A DNA stretch of 64,000 nt from Oceanicola sp. 502str15 (GTDB taxonomy: Bacteria; Pseudomonadota; Alphaproteobacteria; Rhodobacterales; Rhodobacteraceae): NCBI RefSeq assembly GCF_024105635.1, contig NZ_WYDQ01000001.1, positions 3,348,501 through 3,412,500 of the forward strand. The letters are read 5' to 3'. The notes under the pieces were generated by a model. It had not been told where the DNA came from. It did no database searches and saw only the letters and a list, made by a program, of their open reading frames with translations. Positions within the stretch are counted from its first letter, which is position 1; each line of letters begins with the position of its first letter. Below, in pieces: positions 55,371 to 63,005 of the stretch. The translations under genes were made by a program, and so were the position numbers.

Positions 55371-56741
55371 ATGTCTATCCCCCAGTCCGGCGGCGGGCCG
55401 ATCGAGCGGCACGCGCAACTTGCCGAATACCTGGAAGCCGGGTGCAAGCCCCGCGAGGATTGGCGGATCGGCACCGAGCACGAGAAGTTCGGCTATTGCA
55501 AGGACACGCTGAAGCCGCTGCCCTACGAGGGGGAGCGCTCCATTCAGGCGGTTCTGACCGGGCTGCGTGACCGCTTCGGCTGGGCGCCGGTAGAGGAGAA
55601 CGGCTACCTCATCGGGCTGGAGAAGGATGGCGCGAACGTCAGCCTCGAGCCGGGGGGCGCGCTGGAACTCAGCGGGGCGACGCTGGAGACCATCCACCAG
55701 ACCTGCGACGAGGTGAACGAGCACCTGCGCGAGGTGAAGGAGGTTTCGGACGAGATCGGCGTGGGCTTCATCGGGCTGGGCGCTGCGCCGGAATGGATGC
55801 ATGACGAGATGCCGCTCATGCCCAAGGGCCGCTACAAGCTGATGAACGACTACATGGGCCGCGTCGGCACCACCGGCACCACCATGATGCGGCGCACCTG
55901 CACGGTGCAGGTGAACCTCGACTTCGGCTCCGAGGCGGACATGGTGCAGAAGATGCGGGTGGCGCTGGCGCTGCAACCGATTGCCACGGCGCTCTTTGCG
56001 AATTCGCCCTTCTTCGAGGGCAAGCCGAACGGGATGCGCAGCTATCGCAGCTACGTCTGGCGCAACATGGATGCCGCCCGCACCGGGATGCTGCCCTTCG
56101 TGTTCGAGGAGGGCTTCGGCTTTGAGGCCTATGTGCAATACGCGCTGGATGTGCCGATGTACTTTGTCTACCGCGACGGCAAATACATCAATGCGCTGGG
56201 CCAGTCGTTCCGCGACTTCCTGAAGGGCGAGCTGCCCGCGCTGCCGGGCGAGACCCCGACCCTCAGCGACTGGGCCGACCACCTGACAACGGCCTTCCCC
56301 GAGGCGCGGCTGAAGAAGTTCATCGAGATGCGCGGCGCCGACGGCGGCCCGTGGCGGCGGCTCTGTGCGCTGCCCGCCTTCTGGGTCGGGCTGACCTATG
56401 ACCAGGGCGCGCTGGACGCGGCATGGGACATGGTGAAGGGCTGGGACGCCGAAACCCGCGAGGCGCTGCGCGTCTCGGCCGGGGAGCAGGGGCTTGCGGG
56501 TGAGGTCGGGGGCATGAAAGTGCTCGATCTGGCGCGGGAAGCCGTGTCGATCGCCCATGACGGGCTCAAGGCGCGGGCCCGTCCCGGCGCGGGGGGCATG
56601 GTGCCGGATGAAACCCACTTTCTGAATGCGCTTCAGGACAGTGTGACCAGCGGCAAGACCCCGGCGGACGAGCTGCTGGAGCATTATGCGACGGATTGGA
56701 ACGGCGATCTCAGCCGGATCTACCCTGCCTACAGCTACTGA
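55371..56741 (+). CDS. gshA: Glutamate--cysteine ligase (plant/alphaproteobacterial type)
   Basis: This 456-residue enzyme makes gamma-glutamylcysteine, the first step of glutathione synthesis. It has RIGTEHEKFGY near residues 32-42, LEPGGALELSG near 83, MRRTCTVQVNLDF near 172 and GLTYDQGALDAAWD near 338, which mark the GCS2/plant-type class rather than E. coli GshA. ATG 55371 gives the normal start (MSIPQSGGGPIE). The gap upstream is short, so it may share the rsmE transcript. Confidence 0.95.
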   Translation: MSIPQSGGGPIERHAQLAEYLEAGCKPREDWRIGTEHEKFGYCKDTLKPLPYEGERSIQAVLTGLRDRFGWAPVEENGYLIGLEKDGANVSLEPGGALELSGATLETIHQTCDEVNEHLREVKEVSDEIGVGFIGLGAAPEWMHDEMPLMPKGRYKLMNDYMGRVGTTGTTMMRRTCTVQVNLDFGSEADMVQKMRVALALQPIATALFANSPFFEGKPNGMRSYRSYVWRNMDAARTGMLPFVFEEGFGFEAYVQYALDVPMYFVYRDGKYINALGQSFRDFLKGELPALPGETPTLSDWADHLTTAFPEARLKKFIEMRGADGGPWRRLCALPAFWVGLTYDQGALDAAWDMVKGWDAETREALRVSAGEQGLAGEVGGMKVLDLAREAVSIAHDGLKARARPGAGGMVPDETHFLNALQDSVTSGKTPADELLEHYATDWNGDLSRIYPAYSY

Positions 56742-56817
56742 CCGTTGGGGCAACGTGAGGTTTACGTGAAAACTTCCGTCACATTGCGGGCGCAGCACAC
56801 GGAAATGTTAACACTCC

Positions 56818-56846
56818 TTGACCCAACGGTAAAAAGTGCTCAATCT
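56818..56846 (+). promoter_or_regulatory. Possible sigma-70-type promoter before the 80-residue membrane gene
   Basis: TTGACC and CAATCT are separated by 17 bases, about 40 bases upstream of ATG 56887, in a locally AT-richer gap. The -35 fits well and the -10 only moderately; it is a candidate by eye. Confidence 0.35.
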
Positions 56847-56886
56847 CCGGGCACAAGGCATTGAACACGAAGAGGGAAGTCATTCC

Positions 56887-57129
56887 ATGCGCAATACAAT
56901 TATCAAGATTTTCGAAGTACTGATCTGGGTGATCGGTGCGATCTACGCCATCGGTGGCGTGGTTGGCGGCATCGTGGTGCTGGCCCAGGGCGAGGTCGTT
57001 GGCCTCGGCATCATCATCGGTGGTCTGCTGGGCGCGGTGGTGATCATGGCGATGTTCTTCATCCAGATCGGCACCTACAACAACACCCGCCGCACTGCCG
57101 AAGCGGTGGAAAAGCTGGCCGGTCGGTAA
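56887..57129 (+). CDS. Small two-helix membrane protein
   Basis: This 80-residue protein has two Gly-rich helices (FEVLIWVIGAIYAIGGVVGGIVVLAQG, about 9-35, and VVGLGIIIGGLLGAVVIMAMFFIQIG, about 37-62) and a basic/acidic tail NNTRRTAEAVEKLAGR. ATG 56887 has GAGGGAAG upstream. A strong terminator follows. I know no function. Confidence 0.82.
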   Translation: MRNTIIKIFEVLIWVIGAIYAIGGVVGGIVVLAQGEVVGLGIIIGGLLGAVVIMAMFFIQIGTYNNTRRTAEAVEKLAGR

Positions 57130-57155
57130 GACCCGCGGACAGTTGGGACGACAGG

Positions 57156-57186
57156 AAACCGGGCCTCAGGGCCCGGTTTTCTTTTT
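57156..57186 (+). terminator. Strong intrinsic terminator
   Basis: AAACCGGGCC pairs with GGCCCGGTTT across a TCAG loop (57156-57179), followed by TCTTTTTC. It ends the small membrane gene transcript. The plsY stop codon (57166-57168, minus strand) lies in its loop, so the last plsY codons share the element. Confidence 0.88.
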
Positions 57187-57786
57187 CTCGCCGATGCGGG
57201 TTTCGGTGCCGGCCTTGAGGCGGCGGATGTTCTCGACGTGGCGCAGGTAGATGAGCACCGTCAGCGCGATGCCGAGAAAGAAGCCGTTGCCGTAGCCCAG
57301 CGTGAACATCCAGAAGGTCGAGGTGGCGGCGGAGATCAGCGCGGCGAGCGAACTCAGCCGGGTGGCCAGGGCGACGATCAGCCATGTGCCGCAGGCGGCA
57401 AGCCCGGTGAGCGGGTGCAGCGCCAGCAGCGTGCCGAGGAAGGTTGCCACGCCCTTGCCGCCGTGAAACTTGAGCCAGACCGGAAAGAGGTGGCCGAGGA
57501 AGGCAAAGAGCCCCGCGATCTGCGCCGCATCTTCTCCCAGCAGGAAACGGGCGAGCAGCACGGCGATGCCGCCCTTGCCGGCATCGAGCACCAGAGTCAG
57601 GAAGGCGGCCAGCTTGTTGCCGGTGCGCAGCACGTTGGTGGCCCCGATGTTGCCCGACCCGATGGCCCGCAGATCTCCCAGCCCGAACAGCCGCGCCATG
57701 ACCATGCCGAAGGGCACCGAGCCCAGCAGGTAGGCCAGCAGCGCCGTGAGCGCGAGCAGGGGGAGGGCGGTGGTGATTTCGGGCAT
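57166..57786 (-). CDS. plsY: Acyl-phosphate:glycerol-3-phosphate acyltransferase
   Basis: This 206-residue membrane enzyme acylates glycerol-3-phosphate from acyl-phosphate in phospholipid synthesis. The three PlsY motifs are visible: LGSVPFGMVMARL with IGSGNIGATNVLR near 43-55, HLFPVWLKFHGGKGVAT near 98-114, and RHVENIRRLKAGTE near 182-195. Five helices are predicted. The stop lies in the loop of the convergent terminator. Confidence 0.96.
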   Translation of the reverse strand: MPEITTALPLLALTALLAYLLGSVPFGMVMARLFGLGDLRAIGSGNIGATNVLRTGNKLAAFLTLVLDAGKGGIAVLLARFLLGEDAAQIAGLFAFLGHLFPVWLKFHGGKGVATFLGTLLALHPLTGLAACGTWLIVALATRLSSLAALISAATSTFWMFTLGYGNGFFLGIALTVLIYLRHVENIRRLKAGTETRIGEKKKTGP

Positions 57787-57869
57787 CGAAGATCCTTTTG
57801 CCCTGATCTATGCGATAGGTGGCCGTTTGTCGGCAAGGGTTAACGCTTCGGCGCGTGGCGGGTGTGGCA

Positions 57870-57903
57870 AAATGAAAAGGGCGGCCCGTGATGGTGCCGC
57901 CCT
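57870..57903 (-). terminator. Intrinsic terminator of the L,D-transpeptidase gene
   Basis: On the minus strand AGGGCGGC pairs with GCCGCCCT across ten bases, followed by a T-rich tail (TTTCATTTT), 24 bases after the stop of the 57927 gene. Confidence 0.8.
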
Positions 57904-57926
57904 GCTGTTTGTGCTGGCGGGGTGCC

Positions 57927-58520
57927 TCAGATGAGCAGCACCTGCGCACCGACGCCGACGAGGCCGAACAGCTCCGCGATGTGCTCGTTGTAGAGCCCGA
58001 TGCAGCCGTTGGACGACTTGCGGCCGATCTTGCGCGTGTCGTGGGTGCCGTGGATGCGGTAGTAGGTCCAGCCGAGGTAGAGCGCATGGGTGCCGAGCGG
58101 ATTGTCGGGCCCGGCGGGCACGAAATCGGGCCATTCGGGGTTGCGCCGCTTCATGGCCGGGGTGGGCGACCAAGTGGGGCCCTCGACCTTGCGGGCCACG
58201 GAGGTGCGGCCGCGGCGGGTGAGATCCTCGGTGATCGGGACCGAGGTGGGGTAGAGCTTGTAGACCGACTGGTCGGACGACCAGTAGTGCAGCGCCCGCG
58301 AGGTGAGATCGACAAGGATGGCCCCGCCCCGGGTGGTGCTGAAATAGGGGCGCCAGTCGAGCGAGCGGAAGCTGGAGATGTTGCGCGCGACCTCGGCCTG
58401 CGGCCCGAGCGCGGAGGGATCGACGGTTTCGGCGCGAAGGGTGGCAGGCAGGACGGCGGCGGCGGCGGTGGCGCCGAGAAAGGCGCGGCGGTTGATCCTG
58501 GAAATGGATTGATCTGACAT
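57927..58520 (-). CDS. L,D-transpeptidase (YkuD), Tat-type signal
   Basis: This 197-residue periplasmic enzyme makes or edits 3-3 peptidoglycan cross-links or attaches proteins. The N terminus has a twin-Arg signal (INRRAFLGATAAAAVLPATLRAE). The catalytic motif is HGTHDTRKIGRKSSNGCIGL near 155-175, with His and nucleophile Cys. A second such gene is at 59295-59798 with a CAP lipoprotein between them. Confidence 0.93.
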   Translation of the reverse strand: MSDQSISRINRRAFLGATAAAAVLPATLRAETVDPSALGPQAEVARNISSFRSLDWRPYFSTTRGGAILVDLTSRALHYWSSDQSVYKLYPTSVPITEDLTRRGRTSVARKVEGPTWSPTPAMKRRNPEWPDFVPAGPDNPLGTHALYLGWTYYRIHGTHDTRKIGRKSSNGCIGLYNEHIAELFGLVGVGAQVLLI

Positions 58521-58703
58521 ACTGGCCTCGAACGGTTGTGACGGGTGGCAGGCCCCGACAAGGCGAAACTATATTGCGGGAAAGCCGCAGTCGCAAATCA
58601 AACACCCCGGAAAACGGCAAACGTGAACGCAGTGCAATTGCAGAAGGCGGGACATGTGTTTATGGCTTTCCTCCGATACTGAACATGGGGGCTGCCTTTC
58701 ATC

Positions 58704-59204
58704 ATGTTGCGGATGATTACGTTGATTGCCGTGAGCGCGCTGGCGCTGGCGGGCTGTTCTCCGGCTGTTACGACCGGAACGGATGGCGGGGTGCGGGTGT
58801 ACAACATCACCGCGCGGGACGCCAACCAGATCCCCTACCGGGTGCTCGACACCGTGAACGAGCTGCGTGCGGCGCGGGGCGTGAGCCCTGTGGCCCTCAG
58901 CTCGGAGCTGAACGCCGCCGCCGCGACGCATTCGCGCGATATGGCGGTGCAGAACCGGCCCTGGCACTTTGGCTCGGACGGCTCCAGCCCGCTCGACCGG
59001 GTGCGGCGCACGGGCTACGCCGGGCAGTTCGTGGGCGAGAACATCAGCGAGACCTTCGAATCCGAGATCGAGACCGTTTCGGCCTGGATGGAGCAGAGCG
59101 ACACGCGTGACGTGATCCTTTCGCCCGCCGCCCGCAATCTGGGGATTGCCTGGCATCAGGAGCAGAACGGCAAGATCTGGTGGACGCTGATCACCGGCAG
59201 CTGA
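58704..59204 (+). CDS. CAP/SCP-domain lipoprotein
   Basis: This 166-residue protein has a lipoprotein signal (SALALAGC, Cys near 18) and a CAP domain: VNELRAARGVSPVALSSELNAAAATHSRDMAVQNRPWH near 50-88 and GENISETFESEIETVSAWMEQSDTR near 110-135. CAP proteins lie outside the cytoplasm and bind or act on envelope components; the biochemical role is uncertain. It is divergent from the Tat-signal L,D-transpeptidase. Confidence 0.92.
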   Translation: MLRMITLIAVSALALAGCSPAVTTGTDGGVRVYNITARDANQIPYRVLDTVNELRAARGVSPVALSSELNAAAATHSRDMAVQNRPWHFGSDGSSPLDRVRRTGYAGQFVGENISETFESEIETVSAWMEQSDTRDVILSPAARNLGIAWHQEQNGKIWWTLITGS

Positions 59205-59242
59205 CACGGCGATTGGCTGCAAGCGCGCCGACCGAAAAACAC

Positions 59243-59270
59243 AACGCCCGGCCAGAGAGCCGGGCGTTTT
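59243..59270. terminator. Bidirectional intrinsic terminator
   Basis: AACGCCCGGC pairs with GCCGGGCGTT around a CAGAGA loop, with T residues following on the plus strand and A-rich sequence before it (T-rich on the minus strand). It separates the CAP lipoprotein gene from the convergent L,D-transpeptidase gene. Confidence 0.88.
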
Positions 59271-59294
59271 GCGTTTGGGGCCTGTGCGCGGGCG

Positions 59295-59798
59295 TCAGGG
59301 GTGGATGTCGATCGGGGTGCCGTCGCGGACCATGGCGTAGATGTTCTCGATCTCGCGGTTCTTCACCCAGATGCAGCCGGCCGTCCAATCCGAGCCCTTG
59401 CGGTCGCGTTTGCTCTCGCGGGCGCCGTGGATGAAGATGTCGCCCCCCGGCTTCTTGCCCTGCTCGGCGGCATAGGCCCGGTCGCGCTCGTTGGGATAGG
59501 AAATGCCGATCGAGAGGTGGAAGCTGGAGTTGGGGTTGCGCCGGTCGATGGTGTAGCGGCCCTCGGGGGTCTTGCCGTCGCCCTCGAACTGCTTGTGCCC
59601 GCGCGGCGCGAAGCCGAGGCCGATCTTGTACTCCTTGAGCACGTCTTGGTGGTGCAGGAGATACATGCGCCGACGGTCCTTGTAGACGACGATGCGCGTG
59701 ACCTCCGGGCCGTTGTAGGTTTTGAACTTGCTCGAACATCCCGCCAGAGCGAGGGCCGTGGCGCCGAAGAGCGCGGCGCGGCGCGTAAGCTTTTTCAC
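59295..59798 (-). CDS. L,D-transpeptidase (YkuD) lipoprotein
   Basis: This 167-residue protein starts at GTG 59798 with GGGGA upstream; ATG 59861 is an alternative giving 21 more residues. The N terminus KKLTRRAALFGATALALAGC combines a twin-Arg-like pair with a lipobox Cys near residue 20. The catalytic motif is IHGARE...GSDWTAGCIWVKN near 125-147, with His and nucleophile Cys. It is likely attached to a membrane facing the periplasm. Confidence 0.9.
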   Translation of the reverse strand: MKKLTRRAALFGATALALAGCSSKFKTYNGPEVTRIVVYKDRRRMYLLHHQDVLKEYKIGLGFAPRGHKQFEGDGKTPEGRYTIDRRNPNSSFHLSIGISYPNERDRAYAAEQGKKPGGDIFIHGARESKRDRKGSDWTAGCIWVKNREIENIYAMVRDGTPIDIHP

Positions 59799-59885
59799 CG
59801 TTGAATCCCCAGCATTTTGCCTGTGTCTTGTTTTGCCAGCACTATACGGATTTTGGCCCATCGTGGAAGCCGCTGCGGCGCCGAC

Positions 59886-61094
59886 TCACGCCTGCGTGAA
59901 CTGTGCCGCCAGCTCGACATGGGAGGACCAGCGGAACTGGTCGACGGGCTGAACCCAGTCGAGCCGGTAGCCGCCTTCGGTGAGAATGCGGGCATCGCGG
60001 GCGAAGGTGACGGGGTTGCAGGACACGGCGGCGATGCGGGGCACGGAAGAGGTGGCGAGGGCGCGGTGCTGGGCCTCGGCGCCGGCGCGGGGCGGGTCGA
60101 TGACCACGGCGCCGTAGCGGGCCAGCTCGTCGGGCAGGAGCGGCTGGCGGAAGAGATCGCGGGTGTGGGCCGTGGTGCGGCGCAGGGTGCCGCCGGTGCT
60201 GCGCCAGCCGGCATCGAGGGCGGCGGTAAGGGCGGCGTCGCCCTCGTAGGCCTCCACCTCGACATCGCGGGCCAGCGGCAGCGAGAAGGTGCCGCAGCCG
60301 GCGAAAAGGTCGGCGACAAGGCTCTGTTCCGGCCCGATGGCCTCTTGCACCGCGGCGAGCAGCGTGGCCTCGCCGTGGGCGGTGGCCTGAAGGAATGCGC
60401 CCGGCGGGGGCACCACGCGGGCCGGGCCGAAGCGCTGGGCAGGTGGCTCGCGGGTGGCAATGGGTTCGTCGCCGTAGGTGAGGCGGGCCAGCCCGTGCTG
60501 CCCGGCAAGCTGCGCCAGTTCGGCCAGCAGGCCCCGGTCGGCGGCGCGACCGCCGGTGATGCGGAGATCGAGCCCTGCTTCGGAGACCGTGACGGCAAGA
60601 TCCACTCCGGCGGTGCGGGTGGCCGTGAGGCGGGTGAAGGCCTCGAGCGCGGAGGTTGCGGCGAGGATTGCGGGGTGGAGCACCTGGCAGTCGGGCACGT
60701 CGACCAGCACGTCGGAGGCGCGGGCCATGAAGCCGACCATGGCCCCCTTCTTGGTGCGCCGCCCGTGCAGCGTGGCGCGGCGGCGCGAGGCGGGGGGCGA
60801 GGTGAGGATGGGACGGATCCGGGTGGTCAGCCCCTGCGCGGACAGGCCTTGCGCGATGACAGAGGTTTTCCAGTCGGCCACGAAACTGTCGGAGGCGTGC
60901 TGCATGGCGCAGGCCCCGCAGGCCTTGTAGTGGCGGCAGGGCGGCGAGACGCGATGCTCGGACGGCGTGAGGATTTGCAGCTTTTCGGGTGAAACAGAGA
61001 CTTCCTCGCCCGGGAGCACGCGCGGAATGGGCGGCAGGCCCTCGGCCACGCCTTCGCCGCGCAAGTTCAACCGTTCGATCACCGCATCTGTCAT
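59886..61094 (-). CDS. TrmA/RumA-type RNA (uracil-5)-methyltransferase
   Basis: This 402-residue SAM-dependent methyltransferase has an iron-sulfur Cys cluster in PPCRHYKACGACAMQHAS near residues 51-68, the SAM motif VADLFAGCGTFSLPLA near 260-275, DPPRAGAEAQ near 325 and the catalytic Cys in AAVSCNPVTFARD near 345. It methylates C5 of a uridine in rRNA or tRNA; subfamily (RlmD/RlmC/TrmA) cannot be fixed by eye. It is followed on the same strand by the L,D-transpeptidase gene. Confidence 0.92.
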   Translation of the reverse strand: MTDAVIERLNLRGEGVAEGLPPIPRVLPGEEVSVSPEKLQILTPSEHRVSPPCRHYKACGACAMQHASDSFVADWKTSVIAQGLSAQGLTTRIRPILTSPPASRRRATLHGRRTKKGAMVGFMARASDVLVDVPDCQVLHPAILAATSALEAFTRLTATRTAGVDLAVTVSEAGLDLRITGGRAADRGLLAELAQLAGQHGLARLTYGDEPIATREPPAQRFGPARVVPPPGAFLQATAHGEATLLAAVQEAIGPEQSLVADLFAGCGTFSLPLARDVEVEAYEGDAALTAALDAGWRSTGGTLRRTTAHTRDLFRQPLLPDELARYGAVVIDPPRAGAEAQHRALATSSVPRIAAVSCNPVTFARDARILTEGGYRLDWVQPVDQFRWSSHVELAAQFTQA

Positions 61095-61104
61095 GGAACC
61101 GGCG

Positions 61105-62952
61105 TTACTCGGCGGCTTCGGTCACGTCAAGGAAACCACCGGACTGGCGGTGCCAGAAGCCCGCGTAGCGCCCGCCCAGTGCCACAAGCTCCTCGTGGGT
61201 GCCCTCTTCGACGATCTGCCCGGCATCGAGCACGAGGATCCTGTCCATTCGGGCGATGGTGGAGAGGCGGTGGGCGATGGCGAGCACGGTCTTGCCCTCC
61301 ATCACCTCGTCGAGCGCGGTCTGGATCTGGGCCTCGACCTCGGAATCGAGCGCCGAGGTGGCCTCGTCCAGCACCAGGATGGGTGCGTTCTTCAGGATCG
61401 CGCGGGCGAGGGCGACGCGCTGGCGCTGGCCGCCGGAAAGGCGCACCCCGCGCTCGCCGAGGTGGGCATCGTAGCCGGTGCGGCTGTTGAAATCTTCCAG
61501 GCCGGTGACGAACTCATGGGCCTCGGCGCGTCGGGCGGCCTCTTCCATTTCCTCATCCTGGGCATCGGGGAAGCCGTACTTGAGGTTGTCGCGGGCGGAG
61601 CGATTGAACATGGCGGTGTCCTGCGTGACCATCGAAATAGCCCGGCGGAGGCTCTCCTGCGTGACGGTCGAGATGTCTTGCCCGTCGATCAGGATCTTGC
61701 CCTCTTCGGTGTCGTAGAGACGCAGGAGCAGGGCGACGAGGGTGGATTTGCCGGCGCCGGACGCGCCGACGATGCCGAGGCGCTCGCCGGGGGTGACGCG
61801 CAGGTTCACGCCGCGCAGGCCTTCTTTTTCACGGCCGTAGGTGAAGGTGACATCGCGAAACTCGATCTCGCCGGTGGGCACGTCGAGCGAGGTTGCATCG
61901 GGGGCATCGGTGACGGAGTGGCGCGGGGTGAGCGTGCGCATGCCGTCTTCGATTTCGCCGATGCTGGCATAGATGCCCAGCAGCGTGTGGCTGACCCAGC
62001 CCGTCATCTGGGCGATGCGGATGGCGATGGTGCCGGCGGCCGCGATGTCGCCCGCCGTGGCCGTGCCGCCGCGCCAGAGCAGAAGGGTGCCGCCGATCAG
62101 CATGGCGGGCAGGAAGCCGGCCAGCAGCATGAGCACACCGCGGAACCCGGCGGCGAGGGTGCCGACGTGAATGACGGCCTCGCGGAACTTGCCCATGGCC
62201 CCCAGAGCGGCGCGATCTTCGTGTTCGGCATGGGCGAAGAGCTTGACCGTCTTTATGTTGGTGATCGTGTCCACCACCTGGCCCGTCACCATCGCGCGTG
62301 CCGAGGCGCGGGCCTTGGAGCGCACCCGGATGCGGGGCATGTACCAGCCGATGAGGGAGAGGTAGGCCACCAGCCAGACGGCGAGGGTGAGGGCGATGCG
62401 CCAGTCGATCCCGATGAGCAGAAGCACCGCGCCGATGAGGGAGGCGAGGGCGAAGCAGACGGTGTTGGCCATCTCGGAGACGACATCGGTGATGGCCCGC
62501 GCGGTCTGCATCTGCTTCTGGGCGATACGCCCGGCAAAGTCGTTGTCGAAGAACTGCACCGCCTGTCCCATGGTCCAGCGGTGCAGGCGCGAGAGCACCA
62601 GCGGCATGACGTTGGGCTGGATCACCAGCGTGTTGGCCGCCGCGGAGGCCAGAAAGCAGGCCGGGCGGATCAGGACGAAGAAGGCGATGGTGCCGAGGAT
62701 CAGCCAGAGGTGGGTGGAGAAGAAGGCATCGGGGCCGGAGGACAGGGCGGCGTCGATGATGTCGCCGAGCAGGAGCGCGGTGATGACCTCGAGCGTGCCG
62801 GTGAGCACGAAGAGGAGGCCTGCGCCGACCAGTGGCACCTCGGCCCCGCGTACGGCCCAGCGCATGAAGGGCAGGAGCGTTGCGGGGGGCGGGCCCTCCG
62901 CGGGGCGGAAGGCGTCGATCAGGTTGGGAATGCGGCGGGCGAGGCGTTGCAT
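61105..62952 (-). CDS. ABC exporter, fused permease and ATPase
   Basis: This 615-residue half-transporter has six membrane helices in the first 330 residues and then an ATPase domain: Walker A GASGAGKST near 405, signature LSGGQRQRVALARAIL near 507, Walker B ILVLDEATSALD near 530. This is the MsbA/LmrA-type exporter layout; likely substrates are lipids or hydrophobic compounds. ATG 62952 is preceded by AAGGA. The RNA methyltransferase gene follows after 10 bases. Confidence 0.93.
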   Translation of the reverse strand: MQRLARRIPNLIDAFRPAEGPPPATLLPFMRWAVRGAEVPLVGAGLLFVLTGTLEVITALLLGDIIDAALSSGPDAFFSTHLWLILGTIAFFVLIRPACFLASAAANTLVIQPNVMPLVLSRLHRWTMGQAVQFFDNDFAGRIAQKQMQTARAITDVVSEMANTVCFALASLIGAVLLLIGIDWRIALTLAVWLVAYLSLIGWYMPRIRVRSKARASARAMVTGQVVDTITNIKTVKLFAHAEHEDRAALGAMGKFREAVIHVGTLAAGFRGVLMLLAGFLPAMLIGGTLLLWRGGTATAGDIAAAGTIAIRIAQMTGWVSHTLLGIYASIGEIEDGMRTLTPRHSVTDAPDATSLDVPTGEIEFRDVTFTYGREKEGLRGVNLRVTPGERLGIVGASGAGKSTLVALLLRLYDTEEGKILIDGQDISTVTQESLRRAISMVTQDTAMFNRSARDNLKYGFPDAQDEEMEEAARRAEAHEFVTGLEDFNSRTGYDAHLGERGVRLSGGQRQRVALARAILKNAPILVLDEATSALDSEVEAQIQTALDEVMEGKTVLAIAHRLSTIARMDRILVLDAGQIVEEGTHEELVALGGRYAGFWHRQSGGFLDVTEAAE

Positions 62953-63005
62953 GGGTGGTCCTTCGGCGTCCGGGAGCAACTTAGCCCAACCGGCAGGGAA
63001 AGAAA

